64,000 nt of DNA from Thiotrichales bacterium (GTDB lineage: Bacteria; Pseudomonadota; Gammaproteobacteria; Thiomicrospirales; Thiomicrospiraceae). Of this stretch, positions 27,822 through 35,769 are shown in pieces. The stretch spans positions 124,001 to 188,000 of the forward strand of contig JAFGXP010000003.1 in NCBI GenBank assembly GCA_016936535.1. The letters are read 5' to 3'. Position 1 is the first letter of the stretch. Every line of letters starts with the position of its first letter. A program made the translations under genes and the position numbers. The notes under the pieces are model-generated. The model searched no databases and was not told where the DNA came from. It was given only the letters and a program-made list of their open reading frames with translations.

Positions 27822-28744
27822 GGGACGCGCTGAATCGCTTGGTTCAACTCTTGTTGCTGCATAAAACCTTCTATGCGCTGCTGAACGCTACTTGACGGTA
27901 AGGCCAATTCAATCGCGACTCGATAAAGCATCGCTTTACCCTGATGAACAGGTAGTGAACGGCAATAGAGAACTTTTCCTTTCACGCTTATCGCTGCATC
28001 TAAACCCAACCTGACCCAAACCTCTTGAAATAACGGATAAGTCTGTGTCGAGGTGAACGCCAACCCACCCATACTCAAATTAAGCTCTGTTTGTGGCCAA
28101 GCCGCTGAACAGTTCAATGGATGATAACAAGCCGCCAAGCGTGTCTGTATCCGACTCAGTAAGTTATAACGATCAATCAAACTTTGCAAAATAGCCGCAA
28201 CCGCAACCCCTTTTGTCGCCAATTCTGCTAGGTTGCTGACATAAAAATCCGCTGAAAACTCTGCATTAGAGTCATCACTGAATGTCCATAACGGTAAGGG
28301 TTCGCTAAGAGGGAGTGCATGCTCTAAATCGGCACGCAACCGCTGTAAGCGCTGATCTAAAGCGGCATACAAACCGGCAAGTAAATGCAATGTCGGCGAA
28401 TCTTGTTGCGCTTGTGGCGGCAAGCGTTTTGCGTCTTCTCGCCCTCGAAAACGGTATTCTGGATGCTTGAGCGGGTCTTGCTGCTGCCAGATGAATCCCA
28501 GTAACCAAGCATAATATTCCAGACGTTGATCCAACATGGCCAACAGGGGGTAGAGTGCCGCGCCCCTTTCAGCAAGATGAGCCAAGCTGCGTTTTAATGC
28601 CGCTCCTTGATGTTGTAATTCAAGCTGCTCTTGCTGCATTTCTTGCGTATGCAGAACGGTAAACGCTTTTTGCCAGTCAGATTGCGTCAACAACAAAAAA
28701 GGAATCGAAAGATCAAAACGAAAAAAACGCCGACTGTTTAGCAT
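27794..28744 (-). CDS. PilZ-like domain protein with long helical N-terminal part
   Basis: The 316-residue protein ends in a PilZ-like beta region with TELNLSMGGLAFTS (the N/DxSxxG-type motif) and VKGKVLYCR. The arginine pair that normally precedes this motif (RxxxR) is not seen next to it, though RRFFR occurs at residues 5-9. The middle is a coiled or helical region with many Gln and Leu. It may therefore be a PilZ protein that no longer binds c-di-GMP, or one whose binding part is split. AAGGAG lies upstream of ATG 28744. No operon partner is clear. Confidence 0.65.
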   Translation of the reverse strand: MLNSRRFFRFDLSIPFLLLTQSDWQKAFTVLHTQEMQQEQLELQHQGAALKRSLAHLAERGAALYPLLAMLDQRLEYYAWLLGFIWQQQDPLKHPEYRFRGREDAKRLPPQAQQDSPTLHLLAGLYAALDQRLQRLRADLEHALPLSEPLPLWTFSDDSNAEFSADFYVSNLAELATKGVAVAAILQSLIDRYNLLSRIQTRLAACYHPLNCSAAWPQTELNLSMGGLAFTSTQTYPLFQEVWVRLGLDAAISVKGKVLYCRSLPVHQGKAMLYRVAIELALPSSSVQQRIEGFMQQQELNQAIQRVPQVAPWPMV

Positions 28745-28775
28745 GGCTTAGCTCCTTGGCTGGGTGCCTATCTCT

Positions 28776-29492
28776 CTACTTTGGCTCCGTGTCCAATTCC
28801 AGCAACCAGCGTCCAATCTCACCGAGTTGTTGAGCACAAACTTGATGCGCCATAGGATAGGTACGCCAATCAATCTCATACCCCCCTTTTTCTAAAGACG
28901 CTTTTGAAGCCATGCCAATCGCCAGAGAAACGACCGGATCGGCGCTGCCGTGCATCATTAAAATTGGCAGGTCGCGATGTAAATAAAACTGCTCCGCCAT
29001 AGGACAGTAGGTGGACAAAGCAATAACACCGGCTAACTCAAATTGGCCGCTAAGCGCAGCATGCAACGCAATCACTCCACCTTGCGAAAACCCGGCTAAA
29101 ACAATGTTAGACGACGCCCAGCCTTGACGAACGAGTTGCTCAATCAGTTCATAAACCTGATAACAGGCCACGCGGATGCCGGCCGCATCCACCTCATTAA
29201 GGAGATCCAAACTTCGAATATCATACCAAGCGTGCATCTGCATTCCGCCATTGAGGCTGACCGGCATAATCGGTGCATGCGGAAAGATGAATCGAATACC
29301 ATGCTGCGCGCCCAAACCCAATTGCGGCACAATATCAGCAAAATCATATCCATCCGCGCCCAATCCATGTAACCAAATCACTACCTTGTTTGCCGGTCCC
29401 GGTGGCTCAACCACCACGGGCGGCGTCTGTTTTAAGCCTGCAAACACCCATCCATCCTTTATTGTTTCTTTTTCACCGGCAAGACCCGGCAT
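28776..29492 (-). CDS. alpha/beta-hydrolase carboxylesterase (YpfH/phospholipase family)
   Basis: The protein has the serine-hydrolase triad: VIWLHGLGADGYDF oxyanion loop, nucleophile in LAGFSQGGVIALHAAL, Asp in HGSADPVVSL and His in PMAHQVCAQQLGEIGRWL. This is the carboxylesterase/lysophospholipase group related to E. coli YpfH; the natural substrate is unknown. I start it at ATG 29492 (238 residues); the frame also allows TTG 29504. It faces the lptM-like gene divergently, with 99 bases between. Confidence 0.85.
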   Translation of the reverse strand: MPGLAGEKETIKDGWVFAGLKQTPPVVVEPPGPANKVVIWLHGLGADGYDFADIVPQLGLGAQHGIRFIFPHAPIMPVSLNGGMQMHAWYDIRSLDLLNEVDAAGIRVACYQVYELIEQLVRQGWASSNIVLAGFSQGGVIALHAALSGQFELAGVIALSTYCPMAEQFYLHRDLPILMMHGSADPVVSLAIGMASKASLEKGGYEIDWRTYPMAHQVCAQQLGEIGRWLLELDTEPK

Positions 29493-29591
29493 GAACTGAT
29501 TCAACTCGGCAAAGAATACACAATCTGGGATTCTGTGCCAAGCCGGCTTTCTGTTAGAATAGTCGCCATTTGATTGGCAAAAGGCTCCGCA

Positions 29592-29816
29592 ATGTTTGAT
29601 CTGAACGCCTCAACTGGATTTTCCGCTAAAGCGCGTGCGCAATCGATTGGCCCTCTACGCCCACTCTGGCTTGACAAGGGGTTACCGCTGTCTGTATTGC
29701 TCGCGCTGAGTCTCGTATTAAGCGGCTGCGGTAAAAAAAGTGATTTGGTGCTGCCGCAACACAGCCAAACGCCGCCTGCCACCGAAGAAACGGCCAGCCG
29801 CACGGCTCACCCATAA
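29592..29816 (+). CDS. lptM: LptM-like small lipoprotein
   Basis: The protein has a hydrophobic stretch LSVLLALSLVLSGC with lipobox Cys, followed by GKKSDLVLPQH. This CGxKSxLxLP pattern right after the Cys, and the position before lysA, match LptM (YifL), which helps mature the LptD lipopolysaccharide transporter. It is unusual in having about 30 residues before the hydrophobic core when ATG 29592 is used; no later ATG precedes the core, so either a non-ATG start is used or the extension is real. Confidence 0.75.
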   Translation: MFDLNASTGFSAKARAQSIGPLRPLWLDKGLPLSVLLALSLVLSGCGKKSDLVLPQHSQTPPATEETASRTAHP

Positions 29817-29848
29817 CGTTTTTTGTTTGACCATTTTTAGGACCGACC

Positions 29849-31126
29849 ATGACCGACACCCATCCCGAGTTTTTCGAGTATTACAACGGCACTTTACATG
29901 CAGAATCCGTGCCCTTAAGCCGCTTGGCCAAAGACTATGGCACGCCTTTATATGTTTACTCTCGGGCGGCCCTAGAAACCCATTGGCAAGCTTTCGACCA
30001 AGCCTTCGGTTCGCAACCTCACTTAGTCTGTTATGCCGTTAAAACCAACTCAAATCTTGCCGTATTAAATGTTTTAGCCGAGCTTGGTGCTGGATTTGAT
30101 ATTGTGTCGCAAGGCGAATTAGAACGGGTGTTGCGTGCCGGAGGAGATCCGGCCAAGGTCGTTTTTTCGGGCGTGGCCAAGCAACCTGCTGAAATTGCGC
30201 GCGCCCTGGAAGTGGGTATTCGCTGTTTTAATGTCGAATCCCATGCCGAGCTGGATCGAATTCAACAGGTTGCGCAACAAATGAACAAGATTGCTCCCGT
30301 ATCGATTCGAGTCAATCCGGACGTTGATGCACAAACCCATCCTTATATTTCCACTGGCTTAAAAGACAATAAATTTGGTGTGGACATCAATACGGCACCA
30401 GAACTCTACCAAAAAGCCGCAACTTACAGCCATATTGCACCCATTGGCATTGACTGTCATATTGGCTCGCAATTAACGCAAATCACGCCTTTTGTTGATG
30501 CCCTCCAACGCGTGCTGAAACTCAAACAAACCCTTGCCGACTTGGGGATTGCCATCCACCATCTTGATTTGGGTGGTGGCTTAGGCATCACCTACACGGA
30601 TGAAACCCCTCCAGCCATTCCGGATTATATTCAAGCTCTCTTAGACCAGCTTCAAGATTCCAGTATTGAGGTGATTATTGAGCCAGGACGAGCCATTGCA
30701 GGCAACGCAGGCGTATTACTGACTCACGTTGAGTTCTTAAAACCAACTGAACACAAGAATTTTGCCATTATTGATGCCGCGATGAACGATTTGATTCGTC
30801 CGGCGCTTTACCAATCCTACATGGATATTGTGGCGGTCACACCGCGTCAAGATGGTCATCAAGCCCAATGGGATTTGGTTGGACCGGTCTGCGAAACTGG
30901 CGATTTTCTTGGTAAAAATCGAACCTTGAATCTGCAGCAGGGCGATTTGCTGGCCGTGAAATCGGCCGGAGCCTACGGTTTTACCATGGCCTCCAACTAC
31001 AATACTCGGCCACGTGCCGCTGAAGTCATGGTGGACGGCACCAGCGACCATCTTGTCCGTCGCCGCGAAACCTATGACGACCTGCTCGGCTTAGAGAAAG
31101 TCATCAAGAAAGCCGACAAAGCCTAA
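29849..31126 (+). CDS. lysA: diaminopimelate decarboxylase
   Basis: LysA makes lysine from meso-diaminopimelate. The 425-residue PLP enzyme has CYAVKTNSNLAVL with the PLP lysine, GLKDNKFGVD, IGIDCHIGSQL, LGGGLGITY, EPGRAIAGNAG, VGPVCETGDFLGKNR and GAYGFTMASNYN. TTAGGA lies ahead of ATG 29849. It follows the lptM-like gene as in many gammaproteobacteria, but dapF does not come next; the downstream gene is on the other strand and overlaps by four bases. Confidence 0.96.
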   Translation: MTDTHPEFFEYYNGTLHAESVPLSRLAKDYGTPLYVYSRAALETHWQAFDQAFGSQPHLVCYAVKTNSNLAVLNVLAELGAGFDIVSQGELERVLRAGGDPAKVVFSGVAKQPAEIARALEVGIRCFNVESHAELDRIQQVAQQMNKIAPVSIRVNPDVDAQTHPYISTGLKDNKFGVDINTAPELYQKAATYSHIAPIGIDCHIGSQLTQITPFVDALQRVLKLKQTLADLGIAIHHLDLGGGLGITYTDETPPAIPDYIQALLDQLQDSSIEVIIEPGRAIAGNAGVLLTHVEFLKPTEHKNFAIIDAAMNDLIRPALYQSYMDIVAVTPRQDGHQAQWDLVGPVCETGDFLGKNRTLNLQQGDLLAVKSAGAYGFTMASNYNTRPRAAEVMVDGTSDHLVRRRETYDDLLGLEKVIKKADKA

Positions 31127-32352
31127 GGCTGTTCAACACCATTCTGATTGCCCTGTTGTGCCAGCCAAAGATGCAACTCACTGAGTTGCTTGGCTTGCGC
31201 TAAGGCTTGATTGCGACCCCGCAGCTTGAGAATTTGTCCAACCGCACCTGAGCTCGGCAGCCGAACCAAGGCTACCCAAATGGCGGGCTCATTGGGTTGT
31301 TCAGGCCCCGCGTTTGGCGATGCCGAAGGGTCACACCAAGCCACCAAACTTAGGGAATGATCGGCCAGATCCATTAGCCACCAAGGCTGCTGCGTTACCA
31401 TACTTAACCCTAAACACATGGCCGAGTCTTCAATCCGTTGAGGATGGAAACTGAGCGCCTGTTGGTCAAACAAGGGCGTGGGTAGGTGAGCGAACGATTG
31501 CGACAAGGCATCTCGATATAAGGTTTCTACTTCACTGAGATAACGGCAATCCCCCACCTGCTGCAATCGCTGTGGTTGATCAGTGAGCGTAAAAAACTCC
31601 ACACAATCTTCCAATAAAGCCACCAGCGCCTGACACTGTAAAGGTCGGCAAGGCAGCTGCGCCAAGGCACGGTGCAATCGGCTGCCAATCCACTGTGGAA
31701 AGGCGGCGGCCAACGCCAGCGCCATTGAATTAATTCGCGGCAATGATTGCAAGCCGTCTAATCGCCGTGGATCAATAATGCAGGTTTCAATCTGCTGCGC
31801 AATCTGAGTATTCACAAAACGCAGACGCAAATTGCGCAAAAGTTTAACCGTCTGTTCCTTTCCTGGCCAACCCAGCTGCTGCACGATATTGGCTCGATTG
31901 CCACTCAACAAGGCCACAATTTCCGGTTCGGTTAAACCATGGCTAACCAATCGCCACGCCAAGACCGGCGACTGATCTAATAATTCAAATAGCTGAGGGT
32001 ATTTGGCGCAAAAATGCAGTAGACGCAATTGTTGATTTGGAAACAATCGACACGAATCCTGAACCCAACGCGGAATCTGTTTTAACCAAGGATCCAGCTG
32101 GGCATTTTTGGGCCAGTCAAATGGTTTGAGGAATGCCGGATAATCTGGAATGGGTTGGGCATCCAGCATCATCCGATCCCAGCTGGGCAATGAAAAAACC
32201 GCAAGATCGGGAAACACGCTACGGGGATCCACCCAAAGGACCTGATCAAAATCTTCCCAATAACAGAACTTTGCCAATTGCTTCTGGCGTAAGTCCAAAA
32301 CAGAGTGCTGGGCAAACTGAATCAAGGGACGAGGCGCAAAAGAAGCAGACAT
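31123..32352 (-). CDS. uncharacterised 409-residue protein downstream of rlmI
   Basis: I do not recognise this family with confidence. The protein is rich in Leu, Gln and Trp and mostly helical, with a middle portion LRLLHFCAKYPQLFELLDQSPVLAWRLVSHGLTEPEIVALLSG, then an AAAFPQWIGSRLHRALAQLPCRPLQCQALVALLEDC segment, and a beta-like C-terminal part (WWLMDLADHSLSLVAWCDPS, IWVALVRLPSSG). No signal peptide or membrane helix is evident. The middle loosely recalls PcfJ-like proteins, which is not enough for a name. It starts 12 bases after rlmI ends and probably shares its message. Confidence 0.6.
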   Translation of the reverse strand: MSASFAPRPLIQFAQHSVLDLRQKQLAKFCYWEDFDQVLWVDPRSVFPDLAVFSLPSWDRMMLDAQPIPDYPAFLKPFDWPKNAQLDPWLKQIPRWVQDSCRLFPNQQLRLLHFCAKYPQLFELLDQSPVLAWRLVSHGLTEPEIVALLSGNRANIVQQLGWPGKEQTVKLLRNLRLRFVNTQIAQQIETCIIDPRRLDGLQSLPRINSMALALAAAFPQWIGSRLHRALAQLPCRPLQCQALVALLEDCVEFFTLTDQPQRLQQVGDCRYLSEVETLYRDALSQSFAHLPTPLFDQQALSFHPQRIEDSAMCLGLSMVTQQPWWLMDLADHSLSLVAWCDPSASPNAGPEQPNEPAIWVALVRLPSSGAVGQILKLRGRNQALAQAKQLSELHLWLAQQGNQNGVEQP

Positions 32353-32364
32353 CCTTATGCAACC

Positions 32365-33555
32365 TTACCAGCTCGGGCCAACTTTAAAAAAGAGCGTTTT
32401 AATGTATTCGCTCTCTGGAATGGCCGGGTGAACTGGGTGATCCGGCGCTTGATGACCCTGATCAAACAGCTGCGCTTGACGATCAATATGGCGCGCGGCC
32501 TGTTGCACCGCGGACAGCAATTGATCACGCGTTAAATGGTGTGAACACGAAGCGGAAACCAAAATGCCATCTTTTTCCAATACGCGCATCGCTAACTCAT
32601 TAATTCGCTTATAAGCCTCAAACCCTTGCTTGAAATCTTTTTTGCGTTTGATAAACGCGGGGGGATCCACAATCACCACATCAAATTTTTGCACTTCTGC
32701 GCGTAAGGCGCTGAGTACATCAAACGCATTGCCTTGAATGGTTACTACCTTGTCACTCACACCATTTAGCGCAGCATTAACGTCCACCCCATCCAATGCG
32801 CTTTCCGAAGCATCGACACAAGTTACCTCTGCAGCTCCAGCGGTTGCTGCTGCCAAGCCCCAGCCTCCTAAATAGCTAAACACGTCCAGCACCCGCTTTC
32901 CTTGCACCAACTGCTGTAAGCGGGCACGCGACTGACGATGATCATAAAACCAGCCGGTTTTTTGTCCGCCCTGTACAGGAATGGCAAACTGCGTCCCGTT
33001 TTCTTGAATCAATAAAGACTCTGGCAGTTCACCCAGCACTTCTTCGTACAAGGCTAAGCCTTCCAGTTCACGCGCAGACAATTGGTTTTTAAAAACAATC
33101 GCCTGAGGGTGATACAAATTTTGCAACACTTGTACAATCAGTTCTTTTACTGCTTCCATTCCCGCTGTACTGATTTGTACCGAGAAAACATCGCCAAATC
33201 GGTCAACCACTAAGCCCGGCAAACCATCTGCCTCTGCAAAGACCAAACGATAATAGGGCTCGGCATAGGTCAACTCACGCAGCGCCTGCGCGGCCTGAAT
33301 GCGCTTTTTCAAAAATTTCAGATTCAACTCGACCTTTGGATCACGGCTGAGCAAGCGAGCACAAATCAACGTATTGGGGTTGACATAACCAACGCCTAGA
33401 GGCTTACCATTGCTTGCTTCGATTAACACAACCTGCCCCGCTGCAAAATTCTTGAGAGGCGTTGCCTCGGTATCCACTTCATTACTGAACACCCAAAGGT
33501 GTCCTTGTTTAATGCGGCGGTCTTCATTATTTTTTAAGCGTAGGCTGGCTAACAT
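32365..33555 (-). CDS. rlmI: 23S rRNA methyltransferase RlmI-like
   Basis: The 396-residue protein has an N-terminal PUA domain (NNEDRRIKQGHLWVFSNEVD), a linker and a class I methyltransferase core with VLDVFSYLGGWGLAAATAGAAEVTCVDAS and VIVDPPAFIKRKKDFKQGFEAYKRI, plus the SASCSHHL loop with the catalytic cysteine. This is the RlmI group, which makes m5C1962 in 23S rRNA. Related RlmI-like proteins can have other targets, so the exact base is inferred. Confidence 0.88.
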   Translation of the reverse strand: MLASLRLKNNEDRRIKQGHLWVFSNEVDTEATPLKNFAAGQVVLIEASNGKPLGVGYVNPNTLICARLLSRDPKVELNLKFLKKRIQAAQALRELTYAEPYYRLVFAEADGLPGLVVDRFGDVFSVQISTAGMEAVKELIVQVLQNLYHPQAIVFKNQLSARELEGLALYEEVLGELPESLLIQENGTQFAIPVQGGQKTGWFYDHRQSRARLQQLVQGKRVLDVFSYLGGWGLAAATAGAAEVTCVDASESALDGVDVNAALNGVSDKVVTIQGNAFDVLSALRAEVQKFDVVIVDPPAFIKRKKDFKQGFEAYKRINELAMRVLEKDGILVSASCSHHLTRDQLLSAVQQAARHIDRQAQLFDQGHQAPDHPVHPAIPESEYIKTLFFKVGPSW

Positions 33556-33676
33556 CGGGCAATCTCATAGGGAAAGGTAAAAACGAAAGAAGAGACTTAA
33601 CAAAAAGGGGAAGCCGCACCGTTCAATGCATTTCTTCTTTTTGTCAGCCTCTTCTTTTTAGAGGGGTAAGAATCGA

Positions 33677-34066
33677 TTATTCAGCGTCGATTTGCGCCTG
33701 ATACTCTTCGTCGTTAAACAGATTTTCAAGCTCAGACAGATCATGTGGTTGGATTTTAAACAGCCAGCCGCCATCGTAGGGCTCATCGTTAATCCGTTCG
33801 GGCTCATCATCCAGCGCTTCGTTGTACGCCACAATCTCGCCACTCAAGGGAGCAAAAATATCCGAAGCCGATTTTACCGACTCCAGTGACATCACCTCAT
33901 CACCTTGAGTGACATCAATGCCCAGCTCTGGTGGTGTGACACTCATCAATTCACCCAAGGCTTCTTGAGCAAAATCCGTAATACCGACAACGGCGAGACC
34001 ATCGTCATCAATGTAAACCCATTCGTGGGTATCGGCATATTTCAAATGGCTTGGCAACACACTCAT
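33677..34066 (-). CDS. gcvH: glycine cleavage system H protein
   Basis: The 129-residue lipoyl protein has HLKYADTHEWVYIDDDGLAVVGITDFAQEALGELMSV and the lipoylation site SLESVKSASDIFAP with its lysine. AGAGGAAA precedes the ATG at 34066. It stands alone; gcvT and gcvP are not adjacent. In some sulfur oxidisers lipoate-binding paralogs serve the sHdr pathway instead, but no hdr-like genes are near, so the standard role is more likely. Confidence 0.92.
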   Translation of the reverse strand: MSVLPSHLKYADTHEWVYIDDDGLAVVGITDFAQEALGELMSVTPPELGIDVTQGDEVMSLESVKSASDIFAPLSGEIVAYNEALDDEPERINDEPYDGGWLFKIQPHDLSELENLFNDEEYQAQIDAE

Positions 34067-34175
34067 CACAAATTTCCTCTGGTGAATTTTGGGCAAATCA
34101 TATCATCAAATGCTGGCAAAAAAACTGGAAAAAAACCGACCCGCACCTGACTTGTTAAATGGGTTAAGGAAATAG

Positions 34176-34204
34176 TTGCCGCTGTTTTAGTGCTTGGCTA
34201 CAAT
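34176..34204 (+). promoter_or_regulatory. sigma-70 promoter of the LOV gene
   Basis: TTGCCG at 34176-34181 and TACAAT at 34199-34204 have a 17-base spacer, with the start site predicted near 34211, about 20 bases before ATG 34232. No TnTACA repeat overlaps it, so the sensor gene may be constitutive. Confidence 0.55.
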
Positions 34205-34231
34205 GGAGCCAACCTCGAAAACGGTGACTTT

Positions 34232-34690
34232 ATGAAAGATCCAAAACTGCGTAACGCACTTCTCTTACAACTGGTAGAACAAGCACAAGATGGCATAGTG
34301 GTGGCGGAAAAAGAAGGGGAAGACACCATCTTAATTTATGTCAATCCCGCATTTGAAAAACTCACGGGCTATCATTCCGATGAAATCCTGTATCAAGATT
34401 GTCGTTTTTTACAAGGCGAAGACACACAACAAGACTCGGTTCGACAAATTCGCAGTGCCATCGAAGCAACTGAACCGGTTCGTACCATTCTGAAAAATTA
34501 TCGTAAAGACGGTTCCATTTTCTGGAATGAACTCAGTGTTACACCTTTTTACGATGAGCATGACCAGATTACTTACTATATTGGCATTCAAAAAGATGTG
34601 ACCGAACAGGTTGAGTTACGTCAAGCGCTCCAACAAGCGCAAGCCGAGATTGCAGAGCTTAAGGCCGCGATAAAAGACACTACGAATTAG
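34232..34690 (+). CDS. short LOV blue-light photoreceptor (PpSB1-LOV-like)
   Basis: The 152-residue protein is one LOV domain with short helical ends and no output domain. The photoactive Cys57 lies in YQDCRFLQGED, with Asn89 (KNYRKDG), Asn99 (FWNEL) and the Gln120 of YYIGIQKDVT forming the flavin pocket. The segment DGIVVAEKEGEDTILIYVN is nearly the same as in P. putida PpSB1-LOV as I recall it. Arginines 58 and 74 are kept, but the two extra phosphate-binding arginines that slow PpSB1 recovery are Thr65 and Val70 here. The C-terminal helix (VELRQALQQAQAEIAELKA) should dimerise. It converges on a MerR regulator gene 54 bases away, its likely partner. Confidence 0.92.
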   Translation: MKDPKLRNALLLQLVEQAQDGIVVAEKEGEDTILIYVNPAFEKLTGYHSDEILYQDCRFLQGEDTQQDSVRQIRSAIEATEPVRTILKNYRKDGSIFWNELSVTPFYDEHDQITYYIGIQKDVTEQVELRQALQQAQAEIAELKAAIKDTTN

Positions 34691-34744
34691 CAGAACGACT
34701 TGTCGTTACCACTTTAATCGTGTCTTAAATGCATCTCTAAAACC

Positions 34745-35602
34745 TCAGTGAAAGAGCGCCCACTGAGGTGGCACAGCTTCGCCAAACAGCTGACCGAATG
34801 TCTTGCTTTGCCACTGAATTGGTTGACTGGTTACGGATGGGTTCGGTTGGATCGAGATTAGCACGTTTTCCAAGGCAGAATACGCCTCAAGCCGATCATT
34901 CTCTAAACCAAATTCAGACAGGTCTTGCTGAACCAGCAAGAGCATACCCGTGCAATTTAACCGCTTCATTTGACTGGCAGCTGGTAAAGATTCGGCTCCA
35001 GCCAGCAGGGGCTGGACGCCAAGCTGCATCAACCACAGTGCACAGAGCACCTCGGCAATCGGTGAAGGCACCAAGGGGCTGCGTAACAGATAAACCGCGG
35101 AAGGTGCTTGAGATTTCAATGCATACATCCGTTGTTGCATAAAACGCAAACGTGAATAGAGCCTTGGAAGCAGCAAAGATTGCCACAAAACCCTCTGTTC
35201 CGCAGGCATCTCAACCAACTCTTGCTGCGCTAAAAGCGAGAAAACCGAATACTCATCCAGTTCAACAAAAAGCCTATCCAATACTGCCTGCAACTCAAGT
35301 GCGCTTAAGGTCTGCAAGGCCTGATCTAACCGTTGATGCAAATCATCCAATTCATGATTGACGCGCGTTGGCAAGGGCGATGTTTGAAGCACGGATTTGA
35401 CTTGGCTAATCGCCACGCCCTGCCGAGTTAATTCGACCGCGCGTTTAATGACTTCGATATGCTCATCGGTGTACAAACGATGTCCGCTTTCAGTACGAAC
35501 AGGTTCGACCAGACCATAACGACGTTCCCATGCGCGCAAGGTAATCGCATTAATGCCGGTTAGGCGCGAGACTTCTCGAATCGGATATAGAGTTTGCTGC
35601 AT
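34745..35602 (-). CDS. CarH/LitR-type MerR regulator without visible B12 motif
   Basis: The 285-residue protein starts with a MerR DNA-binding domain (YPIREVSRLTGINAITLRAWERRYG, then VRTESGHRLYTDEHI) almost identical in pattern to CarH and LitR. The C-terminal 200 residues match the CarH layout in length, but I see neither the DxHxxG motif nor the ExxH segment that hold cobalamin. Such 'class II LitR' proteins in Pseudomonas, and BluR in E. coli, work with a separate flavin photoreceptor. The converging LOV gene supplies one here. ATG 35602 is preferred to the frame's upstream codon at 35668. It probably represses the TnTACA-bearing promoters. Confidence 0.85.
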   Translation of the reverse strand: MQQTLYPIREVSRLTGINAITLRAWERRYGLVEPVRTESGHRLYTDEHIEVIKRAVELTRQGVAISQVKSVLQTSPLPTRVNHELDDLHQRLDQALQTLSALELQAVLDRLFVELDEYSVFSLLAQQELVEMPAEQRVLWQSLLLPRLYSRLRFMQQRMYALKSQAPSAVYLLRSPLVPSPIAEVLCALWLMQLGVQPLLAGAESLPAASQMKRLNCTGMLLLVQQDLSEFGLENDRLEAYSALENVLISIQPNPSVTSQPIQWQSKTFGQLFGEAVPPQWALFH

Positions 35603-35677
35603 AAGCGTTGTTGAACTCTTTGGATAACAATTTGCGACTATCTTAGACAAGAACGGCACAGGACGCAATCATGGCCG

Positions 35678-35700
35678 CAGGGAAACCTTGAGTTTCCCTG
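35678..35700. repeat. perfect inverted repeat between photolyase and merR
   Basis: CAGGGAAAC (35678-35686) and GTTTCCCTG (35692-35700) with a five-base loop form a 9-bp stem. No T run follows on either strand, so it is not a plain terminator; it may be an operator or an RNA processing hairpin between phrB and the regulator gene. Confidence 0.5.
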
Positions 35701-35769
35701 ACCAAAAAGCGATTAATCACCCAAACCTACGACGGAATCGGCTTTCGTTGCCACTCGAAAAAAAGCGTA

